The notes below the pieces were generated by a model, which saw only the letters and a list, made by a program, of their open reading frames with translations, had not been told where the DNA came from and made no database searches. 64,000 nucleotides of DNA, taken from assembly GCF_004342915.1 (NCBI RefSeq), contig NZ_SLWL01000004.1, forward strand, positions 62,001 to 126,000. The letters run 5' to 3'. Source of the DNA: Camelimonas lactis. Its GTDB lineage: Bacteria; Pseudomonadota; Alphaproteobacteria; Rhizobiales; Beijerinckiaceae. Shown here in pieces: positions 40,564 to 49,589 of the stretch. Both the position numbers and the translations under genes were made by a program. The stretch's first letter is position 1. Each line of letters opens with the position of its first letter.

Positions 40564-41485
40564 GGCAGGGCACCATCATGTGGGACGCGCACGTTGATCC
40601 GGCGCTGGTTTCATTGGCGGGAGCGGACAGTCCGGACGGCAGGACGACGCGCGCCACCGTCCCGGCGTTTTCGCCAGCGTGAATCGAGGCTTCGCCACCG
40701 TGCAGGCTGGCGAGGGAGCGCACGAGCAGCAGGCCAATGCCAAGGCCCGCGGCTTCCGGACCCGGCGCGCCCACCCCCGGGCCACACGCACTGGCGGCGA
40801 CGTTGCGAACAGCGGTCTGGCGAGCAGAGGTTTGGCGAGCAGCGGTCTGGCGGGCAGCGGTCTGGCGTCGCCGCGCCTCATCAAAGCCAATGCCGGTGTC
40901 GGAGACGGTGAGGACCACCATGGCGCCCTCAAGCGTAGCGTCCAGGCGCACCTCGCCGCCGGGCGGAGTGAACTTGATGGCGTTGGCCAGCAGATTGAGC
41001 AGAATCTGGCGAACGGCCCGGGGGTCGCAATGAAGCTCCGGGCCCGAACCCGCCCGGGGGCCATGGAGCGTGACGCCGCGCGCCGAAGCATCGGGCCGGA
41101 CGAAATCGCAGCAGTCCGCCGCCAGGGCGCCTGCGTCCACCGTTTCGCGGCTGCTGGACGGCGCCCCCAGCCCCTCGACGCCGCTTTCCAGCACGGAAGC
41201 GACAAGCGCATTCAGATGGCTCGCCGCCGCGTGAGCGCTGGCGGACCAGGCGCGGCGTTGCGCGTCCGTCAACTGGTCGGCGCCGGCGAGCATTTCCGTA
41301 TAGCCCATGAGGGCGGCAAGGGGGGTGCGTAACTCGTGGCCAAGCATGGCCAGCGACCCGGCCGCTGGCTGCGCGGCCCCAGGAAGGCCGGATGCGGCGT
41401 CCGCCTTGACAGACGACGCCCTGTCGCCGCCGAACAGGGCGTTCCACGCGCGCAGAGTCCTGGCCGCCGTTAGCATGCGAAACAC
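40556..41485 (-). CDS. Soluble histidine kinase with a repeat insertion in the ATP lid
   Basis: 309 residues. The H-box is LAMLGHELRTPLAALMGYTE with His50. The N-box is ILLNLLANAIKFTPPGGEVR, G1 is VSDTGIGFDEA and G2 is LGIGLLLVRSLASLHGGEAS. Between G1 and G2, where the flexible ATP lid lies, four copies of a QTAAR-type pentapeptide are inserted (15-bp repeats, 40811-40870), followed by a Gly/Pro stretch. No receiver or sensor domain and no transmembrane helix are visible, so it may act in the cytoplasm with a partner. No response regulator gene is adjacent. Confidence 0.85.
   Translation of the reverse strand: MFRMLTAARTLRAWNALFGGDRASSVKADAASGLPGAAQPAAGSLAMLGHELRTPLAALMGYTEMLAGADQLTDAQRRAWSASAHAAASHLNALVASVLESGVEGLGAPSSSRETVDAGALAADCCDFVRPDASARGVTLHGPRAGSGPELHCDPRAVRQILLNLLANAIKFTPPGGEVRLDATLEGAMVVLTVSDTGIGFDEARRRQTAARQTAARQTSARQTAVRNVAASACGPGVGAPGPEAAGLGIGLLLVRSLASLHGGEASIHAGENAGTVARVVLPSGLSAPANETSAGSTCASHMMVPCLA
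40811..40870. repeat. In-frame tandem repeat, four 15-bp units, inside the kinase gene
   Basis: Units AGCGGTCTGGCGAGC, AGAGGTTTGGCGAGC, AGCGGTCTGGCGGGC and AGCGGTCTGGCGTCG follow one another. They encode QTAAR-like pentapeptides on the minus strand in the ATP-lid region. Repeat number can change without shifting frame. Confidence 0.9.
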
Positions 41486-41743
41486 TGCCGAACCCTCTTT
41501 CCCTGCCCCCGCGTGCGCACGGGTCTTGCCGAGATCCTTGCCTGGGCCCTGTCGGGACAGGCCCTGTCAGGGACCGGCTTCCCGTCCGGCGCGACGGCGA
41601 TCATCACGCCGTCACGCGCCTTCATGGCCTCTGCGAAGACAATGTCAGACGGCCGTTTACGCAATGCTAAAACGGTTCGCGAAACAGTGAGGCCATCCAC
41701 AGGGAGCTGGGAGTGGTTTCCCCGGACAGGACAGGCCGTCGCC

Positions 41744-42037
41744 ATGCGTCTACTGAAGTGCATCATCTGCATCGCCATCGTTTACGCCCTGTCGCCGGTG
41801 AATGGCCTGACGGAGCGCGAAACCCTGGATGGCCTCGCCAAAGCGGCGATCGCCGCCCAGTCAACCCTGCCGGAAGCGCGCAAGGCGGCGGCGATCGCCG
41901 CTGCCGGCGGCGCGGAGCAGGCCGGGCTGTTGCACTGGCTCATACAGGCGCTCTCCCCCGCGCCCCTCTCCTCCGCGAAGTCCGTCCCGCCACAGGGAAA
42001 GGACGAGGCGGGCCGCAAGGAAAACGCCAGGCTCTGA
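41744..42037 (+). CDS. Small exported protein (DUF5330-like) next to sufE
   Basis: 97 residues from ATG 41744. MRLLKCIICIAIVYALSPVN is a signal peptide or anchor; GLTERETLDGLAKAAIAAQS and EARKAAAIAAAGGAEQAG are Ala-rich helices, and the tail is polar. A small exported DUF5330 protein next to sufE is common in this order, from memory, and the N-terminus fits. The frame is open upstream to 41513, but no other start gives a sensible N-terminus. Function unknown. Confidence 0.6.
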   Translation: MRLLKCIICIAIVYALSPVNGLTERETLDGLAKAAIAAQSTLPEARKAAAIAAAGGAEQAGLLHWLIQALSPAPLSSAKSVPPQGKDEAGRKENARL

Positions 42038-42264
42038 CGCCGCCGTGCGATGGGCCATGGGTTTCGCGCCAGGTCATGGCTTTGTAGCCGCGCCGGGCGC
42101 AGGACGTGACCGCTTTCGCACGCCGGATGTACGCGACGTCAAAGCGAAACCGGATTGCCGTCTTCGGGTTGGGGGCCGGCTGGCGCGGCGAGCCCCCCTT
42201 GCTGGCCCCGCGTCTGCCATCGGCCCGTAGCCACCCTCCCCCGAAATGCTTTATGGATGGGCGC

Positions 42265-42690
42265 ATGTCCGCAGCCATCGACACCATCATCGACGACTTC
42301 GCCTTTCTCGACGAATGGGAAGACCGTTACCGCTATCTGATCGAGCTTGGGCGCAGCCTGCCGCCGATGCCCGAAGCGGCGCGCACCGACGCCAACAAGG
42401 TGCGCGGCTGCGCCAGCCAGGTCTGGCTGGAAAGCCGGGTTGAGCAGACCGGCGCCGGGCCGGCGCTGCATTTCACCGGCGACAGCGACGCCCATATCGT
42501 TCGCGGCCTTGTCGCCGTCGCCCTGGCGTTCTTTTCGGGGCGCCCGGCGCAGGAAATCATCGCCGCCGACGCCCAGGGGCTGTTTCGCCAGCTTGGCCTC
42601 GCGGAGCACCTGACGCCGCAGCGCTCCAACGGTCTTAACTCCATGGTGAACCGCATCAAGGCCGACGCCGCCAGCGCCCTGGCCGGGTGA
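42265..42690 (+). CDS. sufE: Cysteine desulfuration protein SufE
   Basis: 141 residues from ATG 42265. It accepts sulfur from the cysteine desulfurase SufS for Fe-S cluster assembly. DDFAFLDEWEDRYRYLIELG, then ANKVRGCASQVWLES with acceptor Cys49, and SGRPAQEIIAADAQGLFRQL, EHLTPQRSNGLNSMVNRIKA are typical. ATG 42253 would add four residues. No other suf gene lies nearby. Confidence 0.94.
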   Translation: MSAAIDTIIDDFAFLDEWEDRYRYLIELGRSLPPMPEAARTDANKVRGCASQVWLESRVEQTGAGPALHFTGDSDAHIVRGLVAVALAFFSGRPAQEIIAADAQGLFRQLGLAEHLTPQRSNGLNSMVNRIKADAASALAG

Positions 42691-42717
42691 CGGCCCCCAC
42701 GGCTCCATGGGCCGCGC

Positions 42718-43686
42718 CTATTCCCGCCAGGCGCGCGTGCGGCCGCGCTCCGGCCCCTGGGCGGCGGACAGGCCATAGTGGGCGGCGAGACGCGCCAGCG
42801 CCATGCGCAGGATGAGCTTGCCAGACCGGGCCGGCCAGCCCCGCTCCCTTTCCACCTGCTCCAGCCCCTTGAGGAAGCCGCAGACATCCACCAGCACGCC
42901 GGCGAAGTCATCGCCCGCCGCCGCCAGGGCGCGGCTGACGCGCTGGCGCGCCGCCAGGGCCATATCCCCTGGCTCCTGGCGCAAGCGCCCGCCCGTGCCG
43001 GCGGAAACCGGCGTTTCCCAACTGGCGGTGACGCGCGGCGTCATCTGCGCCCGGGTCATGTCGGCGCGCAGCCGCTCGCCAGCGGCGAAGGCGGCTTCAT
43101 CAATCATCGCCTCCCCGGAGCGGTCGCGGCGGCGGCGCAGCCATGCCAGCGGGCTCTCGGCGTGATTGACCCGCACCCGTTGCATTTCGCCGTCAACGCG
43201 CCGCTGTTCGTGACCCAGATCCGCATGTTGGGCCAGCCAGGGGTCGGCGTCGCCGGCGCCGGCCGTCGCCCTGGCCCGCCGCAACCGCGCCTTTCCTGCC
43301 TGCGACAGCACCAGACGCTGACGCGCCGCGCCGGCCTCCTCTTCCAGCGCGCCGGCCGTGAGCAGCGTCCGCACCGTCGCGCCATCGACAGCGCCGGCGC
43401 CGAGGCTGACGCCGCCGCCGTTGGCCAGGCGGCGGGCGCCGGTGAGGCCAATACTCCAGGCGTCCCGGCCATCGACGGACGGCGTGAGAAAGGCGCCATG
43501 AACCGCGAGGCGCGCCAGCAGCCGCTCCGCCCTGTCCGCATCGCCAGCCGCCCCACCGGCGCGACGGGGTTTGCCGGCCTCCCGGGCGCCGCCCCGCGCT
43601 CCGGTTTTCACCCCCGTTTTCACCTCCGCGACGACTGAACGGGGGACGGAGGCGTACACAGGATAGTTGTTCACTTTTTGTTCCAT
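42718..43686 (-). CDS. DUF6456 protein, putative HTH regulator
   Basis: 322 residues. The C-terminal half is the conserved DUF6456 segment: ESPLAWLRRRRDRSGEAMID, FAAGERLRADMTRAQMTPRV, AARQRVSRALAAAGDDFAGV, LVDVCGFLKGLEQVERERGW and ARLAAHYGLSAAQ. The N-terminal half contains a winged-helix-like stretch (DRAERLLARLAVHGAFLTPS). A GGAGGG ribosome site precedes the ATG at 43686. It is a probable DNA-binding protein of alphaproteobacteria with unknown targets. Confidence 0.83.
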   Translation of the reverse strand: MEQKVNNYPVYASVPRSVVAEVKTGVKTGARGGAREAGKPRRAGGAAGDADRAERLLARLAVHGAFLTPSVDGRDAWSIGLTGARRLANGGGVSLGAGAVDGATVRTLLTAGALEEEAGAARQRLVLSQAGKARLRRARATAGAGDADPWLAQHADLGHEQRRVDGEMQRVRVNHAESPLAWLRRRRDRSGEAMIDEAAFAAGERLRADMTRAQMTPRVTASWETPVSAGTGGRLRQEPGDMALAARQRVSRALAAAGDDFAGVLVDVCGFLKGLEQVERERGWPARSGKLILRMALARLAAHYGLSAAQGPERGRTRAWRE

Positions 43687-43774
43687 ATGTTATACCCTCC
43701 ACAACCAGACCTGCCTGTCAGCCGCCGCCTGACGACGCCCGCGCCTGACAGTTTCAGGGCAAATGATTTATAGG

Positions 43775-43804
43775 TAATAATTCCTAAATCAGCGCGAGAG
43801 TCAA
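43775..43804 (-). promoter_or_regulatory. Candidate promoter of the DUF6456 gene
   Basis: On the minus strand TTGACT (43799-43804), 18-nt spacer, TTATTA (43775-43780). This is the only AT-rich patch of the 350-bp gap 43687-44038. No other feature is visible in that gap apart from a moderately conserved spacer before the oligopeptidase start. Confidence 0.45.
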
Positions 43805-44038
43805 GCCGGATTTCATCACGCGCGCTTTCGGCGACCTGCGCCAGCGGTCTCCGGCAGCGGCATGCGGGGCAGCTTGCGCGCCCCTGACGCCTGCTGATGC
43901 GCCTGGGGACTGGCTGTGCAGGACCCGATCCTGATAACGTCGCTGTCGAGGCGCATCTGGTAAGGCTCCAGAGGTTTTCGCCTTTTTTGCCCCTTCATTC
44001 CGGCCCTTCCGTCCGCCGGACCAGTCCAGGAACACATC

Positions 44039-46165
44039 ATGACAGACAGCGCCAGCACGCCTTTTCCGGCCGCTCCGGTTACGCCGGCGCGACCCACGAC
44101 GCGCGTGATCCACGGCGAAGCGCTCCATGACGACTACGCCTGGCTCAAGGCGGACAACTGGCAGGACGTGTTGAAGAAGCCCAAAGCCCTCCCGGCCGAT
44201 ATCCGGGCGGTGCTGGAGGCCGAGAACGACTATTGCGACGCGGTCATGGCTCCGGCGGCCAAACTGCGCAAAACCCTGATCAAGGAAATGCGCGGCCGCA
44301 TCCGCGAGGACGATTCCGAGGTCCCCGCCCCCGACGGCCCGTGGCTGTGGTACGAGCGCTTCGAAACCGGCGCGGAGCACGGGCTGATCTGCCGCCGTTC
44401 CCGCACCGGCGGGCCGGAACAGATCCTGATCGACGCCAACGCCATGGCCGAAGGCAAGCCATTTTTCGATCTGGCGGCGGCCGACCACGCGCCGGATTTC
44501 AGCCGCATCGGCTGGAGCGTCGATGAAAAGGGTTCGGAATATTACGACATCCGCGTGCGTGAGGTCAGCGCCGACGGCTCCTTGCGCGATCTGGACGACC
44601 TGATCACGGACACCACGGGCGAACTGGTCTGGCAGGCGGACAGCGGCGGTTTCTTCTACGTGATGAACGACGCCAATCACCGGCCGAGCAAGGTGTTCCT
44701 GCACCGCCTCGGCCAGCCGCAATCGGCCGACCGGCTGGTCTATGAGGAAGCGGACGCCGGCTGGTTCGTCCACATCGACCAGACCCAGTCCAGCCGCTAC
44801 CTCATCATCGGCGCGGGCGACCACGAAACCAGCGAAACCTGGCTGGTCGATCTGGAGGCGACAGAGGCCGGGCCGTTGCTGGTGGCGCGTCGCGAGCCGC
44901 AGGTGATGTACGACGTGGAGCACCACGGCGACCAGCTGATTATCTGCACCAACGCCGGTGGCGCCGAGGACTTCAAGCTGGTGACCGCTCCGGTCGGCGC
45001 GCCGCAGCGCGACAACTGGCGCGATCTGGTTGCGCATCGCCCAGGGGTGATGATTCTGTCGCACCTCGCCTTCGCCCGGCATCTGGCCCGCATGGAGCGG
45101 GAGGACGCCCGGCCGCGCATTGTCATCCGCGAGATGGCCAGCGGCGAGGAGCATGTCATCGCCTTCGACGAGGAGGCCTATGCGCTCGGCATGGACGGCG
45201 GGCTGGAGTTCGACACCGACGACATCCGCTTCGCCTACGCCTCGCTGACGACGCCAGCGACCACCTACGCCTACAACATGGCGACGCGGACGCGGGAGGT
45301 GCTGAAACAGCAGGAAGTCCCTTCCGGCCACAACCCGGCCGACTACGTCACCCGCCGGCTGATGGCCCGGGCCGACGACGGCGCGCTGGTTCCCGTCTCA
45401 CTGCTGCACCACAAGGATACGCCGCTCGACGGCAGCGCCCCGGCGCTGGTTTATGGCTATGGCGCCTATGGCAGCTCCATGTCAGCGTCGTTCCGCACCA
45501 ACCCGCTGTCACTGGTCAACCGGGGTTTCGTTTACGCCATCGCCCATGTGCGCGGCGGCACGGAGAAGGGCTGGGCCTGGTATCTAAACGGCAAGCGGGA
45601 GCACAAGCCCAACACTTTCAGCGATTTCATCGCCGTCTGCCGCTGTCTGGCCGCTGAAGGCTACACCGCTCCCGGCCGCATCGTCGCCCATGGCGGCAGC
45701 GCCGGCGGCATGCTGATGGGGGCCATCGCCAACATGGCGCCGCAGCTGTTCGCCGGCATTATCGCCGACGTGCCGTTCGTCGACGTGCTCAACACCATGC
45801 TGGACGACAGCCTGCCGCTGACGCCGCCGGAGTGGCCGGAATGGGGCAATCCGGGCGCCAGCAAGGAGGCGTTCGACCTCATCCGCTCCTACGCCCCCTA
45901 TGAGCAGGTCAAGCCGCAGGCCTATCCGGCGATCCTGGCGCTCGGCGGCCTCACCGACCCGCGCGTGACCTATTGGGAGCCGGCCAAATGGGCAGCGCGC
46001 CTGCGCGCCACAATGACGGGCGGCGGCCCCATCCTTTGCAAGATCAACATGGACGCCGGCCACGGCGGCGCCTCCGGCCGCTTCGACGCCCTGAAGGAAA
46101 CCGCGCTGATGTATGCCTTCGCCCTGATGGCGACGCAGGGCTTCGACAGGACGCCAGGCGCCTGA
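44039..46165 (+). CDS. S9A-family oligopeptidase B-type serine peptidase
   Basis: 708 residues, a cytoplasmic oligopeptidase with beta-propeller and alpha/beta-hydrolase domains. The propeller starts DDYAWLKADNWQDVLKKPKA and has SRIGWSVDEKGSEYYDIRVR. The hydrolase domain contains PALVYGYGAYGSSMSASFRT, AIAHVRGGTEKGWAWYLNGK and the active-site HGGSAGGMLMGAIANMAPQL with Ser554. Asp640 (LTDPRVTYWEPAKW) and His675 (DAGHGGASGR) complete the triad. Oligopeptidase B cleaves after Arg/Lys in short peptides; whether this member keeps that specificity I cannot tell. It is closed by a strong terminator 22 nt downstream. Confidence 0.93.
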   Translation: MTDSASTPFPAAPVTPARPTTRVIHGEALHDDYAWLKADNWQDVLKKPKALPADIRAVLEAENDYCDAVMAPAAKLRKTLIKEMRGRIREDDSEVPAPDGPWLWYERFETGAEHGLICRRSRTGGPEQILIDANAMAEGKPFFDLAAADHAPDFSRIGWSVDEKGSEYYDIRVREVSADGSLRDLDDLITDTTGELVWQADSGGFFYVMNDANHRPSKVFLHRLGQPQSADRLVYEEADAGWFVHIDQTQSSRYLIIGAGDHETSETWLVDLEATEAGPLLVARREPQVMYDVEHHGDQLIICTNAGGAEDFKLVTAPVGAPQRDNWRDLVAHRPGVMILSHLAFARHLARMEREDARPRIVIREMASGEEHVIAFDEEAYALGMDGGLEFDTDDIRFAYASLTTPATTYAYNMATRTREVLKQQEVPSGHNPADYVTRRLMARADDGALVPVSLLHHKDTPLDGSAPALVYGYGAYGSSMSASFRTNPLSLVNRGFVYAIAHVRGGTEKGWAWYLNGKREHKPNTFSDFIAVCRCLAAEGYTAPGRIVAHGGSAGGMLMGAIANMAPQLFAGIIADVPFVDVLNTMLDDSLPLTPPEWPEWGNPGASKEAFDLIRSYAPYEQVKPQAYPAILALGGLTDPRVTYWEPAKWAARLRATMTGGGPILCKINMDAGHGGASGRFDALKETALMYAFALMATQGFDRTPGA

Positions 46166-46186
46166 ACGCTGGACCCGCGACCATAA

Positions 46187-46211
46187 AAAAGGGCCCGAAC
46201 CGGGCCCTTTT
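46187..46211. terminator. Bidirectional terminator between convergent genes
   Basis: AAAAGGGCCCG (46187-46197) and CGGGCCCTTTT (46201-46211) form an 11-bp stem with a 3-nt loop. A and T tracts on both sides let it serve the peptidase gene on the plus strand and the Pro/Ala-rich gene on the minus strand. Confidence 0.9.
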
Positions 46212-46347
46212 CGTTGGATGAGACAGATCCGCCGCTGACAGGCAATTCCCCCTGATCGGGAGCTGGGCGCCGGCGGCGTCAGGCCGGATCACGCCCCGAC
46301 GCCCGCCCTCACCCGCCTTCAGCCCGAAGCTGTTCAACTCCCGAACG

Positions 46348-48123
46348 TCAGCCCTTGTCGCCTCTGGCCACGTGCGCTTTCAACGCGTCCAGCGACGGGA
46401 AGTGCAAAACGCCAGAGTCAGTCTGGGCTTCAATCGAGCCATCCGAATACATGACATACAGCGACCCGGCGGCGGTGTAGCTGCCGACGACTGTCGGCGG
46501 GCCCGCAGGCGCCGCGGCCGGCGCGGGCGAAGGCTTCGCGGCCGGGCCGGAGACGCCCGGGACCTCCGGCGCGACAGCGGAACGGGCTGCGGGCGCATCG
46601 TCGCCTGCCACCAGCGGGCGCGGAGCCAGCGGGCGCGGAGCCGGACGCGTCGGGAACACCACATCACCGGCCCCGGCCCTTGCCGGCGCTGCGGCGGGCG
46701 CCGGGACGCCGGGCTGGGCGGAAGCTGGGGCAGACGGCGCTGGCGCGGCTGGAGCCGGCCGCGCGGGAACCGGTCGCGCAGGAGCCTCCGGCGCGGCGGC
46801 CGGACGCGGCGCCGGGCGCTCGGGGAACACCGGCATGGCCTTGCCGCCGCTGGCGGATGCACCGGCGGCGGAATGCCTGGCGCCAGCTGCATCATCTGCC
46901 CTGGAGCCGCGACGGCTAAACAGCGAGCCGATGCGGGCGGCCAGATCGGATTTCGTGTCTGGCGCCGAAGGCCGCGCGGCGGCTGGCGCGCCAGGAGTTG
47001 CGGCATCCGGCCCGCCGGCGGCGCCGCGACCGGGGACGAGATTTGACAGGTTTTTTGACAACCCGGACAGACCCGCCAGGGAAGCGCCGCGCGACAGTCC
47101 CCCAGCCGGAACCGCCGGTTGGGCCTGGGGCCCCTCCCCCTTGCCGGGGGCCCCTGCCCCAACTGGCGCACCTTCCGGGGGCGCCGCGGGTTGCGGCGCG
47201 GCGGCGCGCGCCGGCGGCGCTGCCGGGGCCTTCAAGTCCGGGAGCACGCCGGACAGTGGGTCGGGACGCGGCGCTGGCGCCGGTTGCCGCGCGGCCATGG
47301 CCGGCGCGGACCTGGTGGGCGCGGGCCCGGTGGGCGCAGCCGGAGCCGGGGCGTTGGCGCCTTCTGCCGCGTCAACCTCAGCCACGCCAGGGCCGCGCGC
47401 CAGCGCGCCTGGCCGCAGCAAGTCGTTCAGACGTCCTTCCACCGCAGCGGGAATCGCCGACGCGGCCCTTGGCGCGGCGGGAGCCGGGACGGGGGCAGCA
47501 GGCGCAGCCGGAGCCGGGGCGGCGGGAGTTGGCCTGGTGGGGATTGGCGCAACAGGGGCTGGGGCGGCGACACGGTCGCCCGGCTCCTTTCCGCCAGAGG
47601 TCTGGTCCGGCTTTCCACCAGCGATCCCGGCCGGCGCGACGGGCGGCGACAGGTTGGGCGCGGCGGGAAGAGGCGGCGCAGCGGCTTTTTCAGCCGTCAA
47701 TGGGGCGGCGGCGGGTTTGGGCGGCGCGACCGGGACCGCGGCGCTTGCGGCGCTCCTTGTCCCGACAGCTGGCGACGGCGCTGTGGTTTCCGGTCTGGCG
47801 CCTGGCTGCAGATCGGGCGAGGCCTGACGGGCTGGCGCAGCCTTCGCCGACGCGGCGCTCCGCGCCTTCCGCTCGGCCGCCTCACCGGCCGGAGCGTGGG
47901 CCGGATCGTCGGCGTAACCGGCTTCCAGCATGTCGGGCAACTGCCGCAGGGCGCGCACCACCATGGCCAGCGCGAAAACGATGGCGCCGCCGGTCAGGTA
48001 CATGCTGCCGGATATGACCCACGTCCAGCCGCGCTCCAGCACGATCATCGGAATGCCCCACGCCAGGGCCCACACGCCGCCCACGGTCAGCGCCAGCGCA
48101 ATGGCATAAAGTATCAGCAGCAT
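46348..48123 (-). CDS. Pro/Ala-rich membrane protein with a conserved C-terminal tail
   Basis: 591 residues. Two transmembrane helices open the protein (LILYAIALALTVGGVWALAW and VISGSMYLTGGAIVFALAMV, separated by a short loop). About 450 residues of Ala/Pro-rich low complexity follow, including 15-bp repeats at 46611-46640. A compact C-terminal motif (VVGSYTAAGSLYVMYSDGSI, EAQTDSGVLHFPSLDALKAH) is the only ordered-looking part outside the membrane. Similar proteins with a YxxxGxxYxMxxDGSIEA tail occur in this order (recollection). Function unknown; it could be a scaffold. Codon usage is normal and the frame intact. Confidence 0.8.
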   Translation of the reverse strand: MLLILYAIALALTVGGVWALAWGIPMIVLERGWTWVISGSMYLTGGAIVFALAMVVRALRQLPDMLEAGYADDPAHAPAGEAAERKARSAASAKAAPARQASPDLQPGARPETTAPSPAVGTRSAASAAVPVAPPKPAAAPLTAEKAAAPPLPAAPNLSPPVAPAGIAGGKPDQTSGGKEPGDRVAAPAPVAPIPTRPTPAAPAPAAPAAPVPAPAAPRAASAIPAAVEGRLNDLLRPGALARGPGVAEVDAAEGANAPAPAAPTGPAPTRSAPAMAARQPAPAPRPDPLSGVLPDLKAPAAPPARAAAPQPAAPPEGAPVGAGAPGKGEGPQAQPAVPAGGLSRGASLAGLSGLSKNLSNLVPGRGAAGGPDAATPGAPAAARPSAPDTKSDLAARIGSLFSRRGSRADDAAGARHSAAGASASGGKAMPVFPERPAPRPAAAPEAPARPVPARPAPAAPAPSAPASAQPGVPAPAAAPARAGAGDVVFPTRPAPRPLAPRPLVAGDDAPAARSAVAPEVPGVSGPAAKPSPAPAAAPAGPPTVVGSYTAAGSLYVMYSDGSIEAQTDSGVLHFPSLDALKAHVARGDKG

Positions 48124-48742
48124 TATTGCCTCTCTTGACAGGCGTTGCCCCGGGCGCCGGGGTCATAAACCGGATAACGACCGCCCCCTGGCCCTGATTT
48201 GAAACACGTCCCGGGCAAATTCGCGATCATCCACCAAAATACATCCTGACCATTCCAGCCCCCAAGGCTGCAATGCACCGGACCAGGCCATGCAGACGCT
48301 GACGCGCCCATGGCCACCAGGCCCGTGCCAGAGGGCGACAGCCCACGCCTGTCGTCCCCGGGCCATACCGATATCTTCCATACGCTCACCCGCTGGGCAG
48401 CGCACACGAATCCCATGCCGGCCGCCGGCCAATCCGGCTTTTCGCGGATCACTTTTGTGATGCGGCGACCAACCGCCGGCGTGAAATACGCGGCGACCTG
48501 ACATTTCCTCGCGGCAAATGGTGAACAAAAGATCACGCAATTGCATTGTTCAATCAAAGTCTGCAAGGCGCGGACAGTTTTTTCGCGCGGCGCGCGCCGG
48601 CGCGTCGCCTGATCCCGCAACCCGGCCGCCCCCACCTATCGGCGGCAATTGTCTTGCCCGCGCCGCCTGCCCGGCTTAACAAGTTGCATCCGGCCGCCGA
48701 CGCCCGCGCCGGCAAGCCGTTTTCCTGAGGAGGAAGGAAGTC
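48124..48742. other. 620-bp intergenic region upstream of sodB
   Basis: No convincing gene. Divergent upstream regions of the Pro/Ala-rich gene and of sodB meet here. A less GC-rich stretch at 48500-48560 (AACAAAAGATCACGC) is the likeliest place for promoters, but I see no clear -35/-10 pair. A strong ribosome site (GAGGAGGAAGGAAG) sits just before the sodB ATG. Confidence 0.5.
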
Positions 48743-49339
48743 ATGACTTTCAAGCTGCCCGAGCTCCCCTACGCCTACGACGCGCTTCAGCCCTACATGT
48801 CGAAGGAGACGCTTGAGTATCACCACGACAAGCACCACCAGGCGTACGTGGACACCGGCAACAAGCTGCTCGCCGGCACGGAGCTGGAAGGCAAGAGCGT
48901 CGAGGAGATCGTCAAGGCCTCCTATGGCAAGAACCAGCCGCTGTTCAACAACGCCGGCCAGCACTACAATCACCTGCACTTCTGGAACTGGATGAAGCCG
49001 AACGGCGGCGGCGCCATTCCGGGCGCGATCGAGAAGAAGATCGTCTCGGATATCGGTTCGGTCGAGAAGTTCAAGGAAGACTTCGTCCAGGCTGGCGTCG
49101 GCCAGTTCGGTTCGGGCTGGGCCTGGCTTGCGCTCAAGAACGGCAAGCTCGAGATCATGAAGTCCCCCAACGGCGAGAACCCGCTGGTGCACGGCGCAAC
49201 GCCGATCCTCGGCGTCGACGTGTGGGAGCACTCCTATTACATCGACTATCGCAACCGTCGCGCCGACTATCTGAAAGCTTTCGTCGAAAACCTGGTGAAC
49301 TGGGAATACGTCGAGAAGCTGTTCAACGAAGCGACGTAA
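48743..49339 (+). CDS. sodB: Iron superoxide dismutase
   Basis: 198 residues. Metal ligands are His27 (LEYHHDKHHQAY), His77 (QHYNHLHFWNW), Asp159 and His163 (GVDVWEHSYYIDYRNRR). The Gln73 in FNNAGQHYNH is the FeSOD-type glutamine (MnSODs have Gly there), and GSGWAWLALKNGKLEIMKSP is usual. It converts superoxide to peroxide and oxygen. There is no signal peptide, so it is cytoplasmic. The last ten residues (YVEKLFNEAT) are echoed by a remnant at 51168-51196. Confidence 0.96.
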   Translation: MTFKLPELPYAYDALQPYMSKETLEYHHDKHHQAYVDTGNKLLAGTELEGKSVEEIVKASYGKNQPLFNNAGQHYNHLHFWNWMKPNGGGAIPGAIEKKIVSDIGSVEKFKEDFVQAGVGQFGSGWAWLALKNGKLEIMKSPNGENPLVHGATPILGVDVWEHSYYIDYRNRRADYLKAFVENLVNWEYVEKLFNEAT

Positions 49340-49457
49340 GCGCCGCGCCAGGCCTGGCTCCGGGGCGCCGCTCTCGCCACCCAGGATCGGAGCCCGCCCC
49401 TGCCGCATTTGCGGCGCCGCGCCAGCCCGTCGCCGGGCCGCGCCGCCGCCCTGACGA

Positions 49458-49482
49458 ACGGCCGCCGCTGGCGGCCGTTTTC
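49458..49482 (+). terminator. Terminator downstream of sodB
   Basis: A perfect 9-bp stem (ACGGCCGCC 49458-49466 with GGCGGCCGT 49470-49478), 3-nt loop, then TTTTCC (the last T of the stem counts). It lies about 120 nt after the sodB stop and has a near copy at 51246-51271. Confidence 0.75.
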
Positions 49483-49589
49483 CGTTGCGCCGGATGTGAC
49501 AAACGCCCGACCCGCACCGGCGCTTGCCGGGAACCGCCGGCGAGTTCTTCATGATCGATGTCCAGGCAACCTGCCGAGAGGAGTCGATG

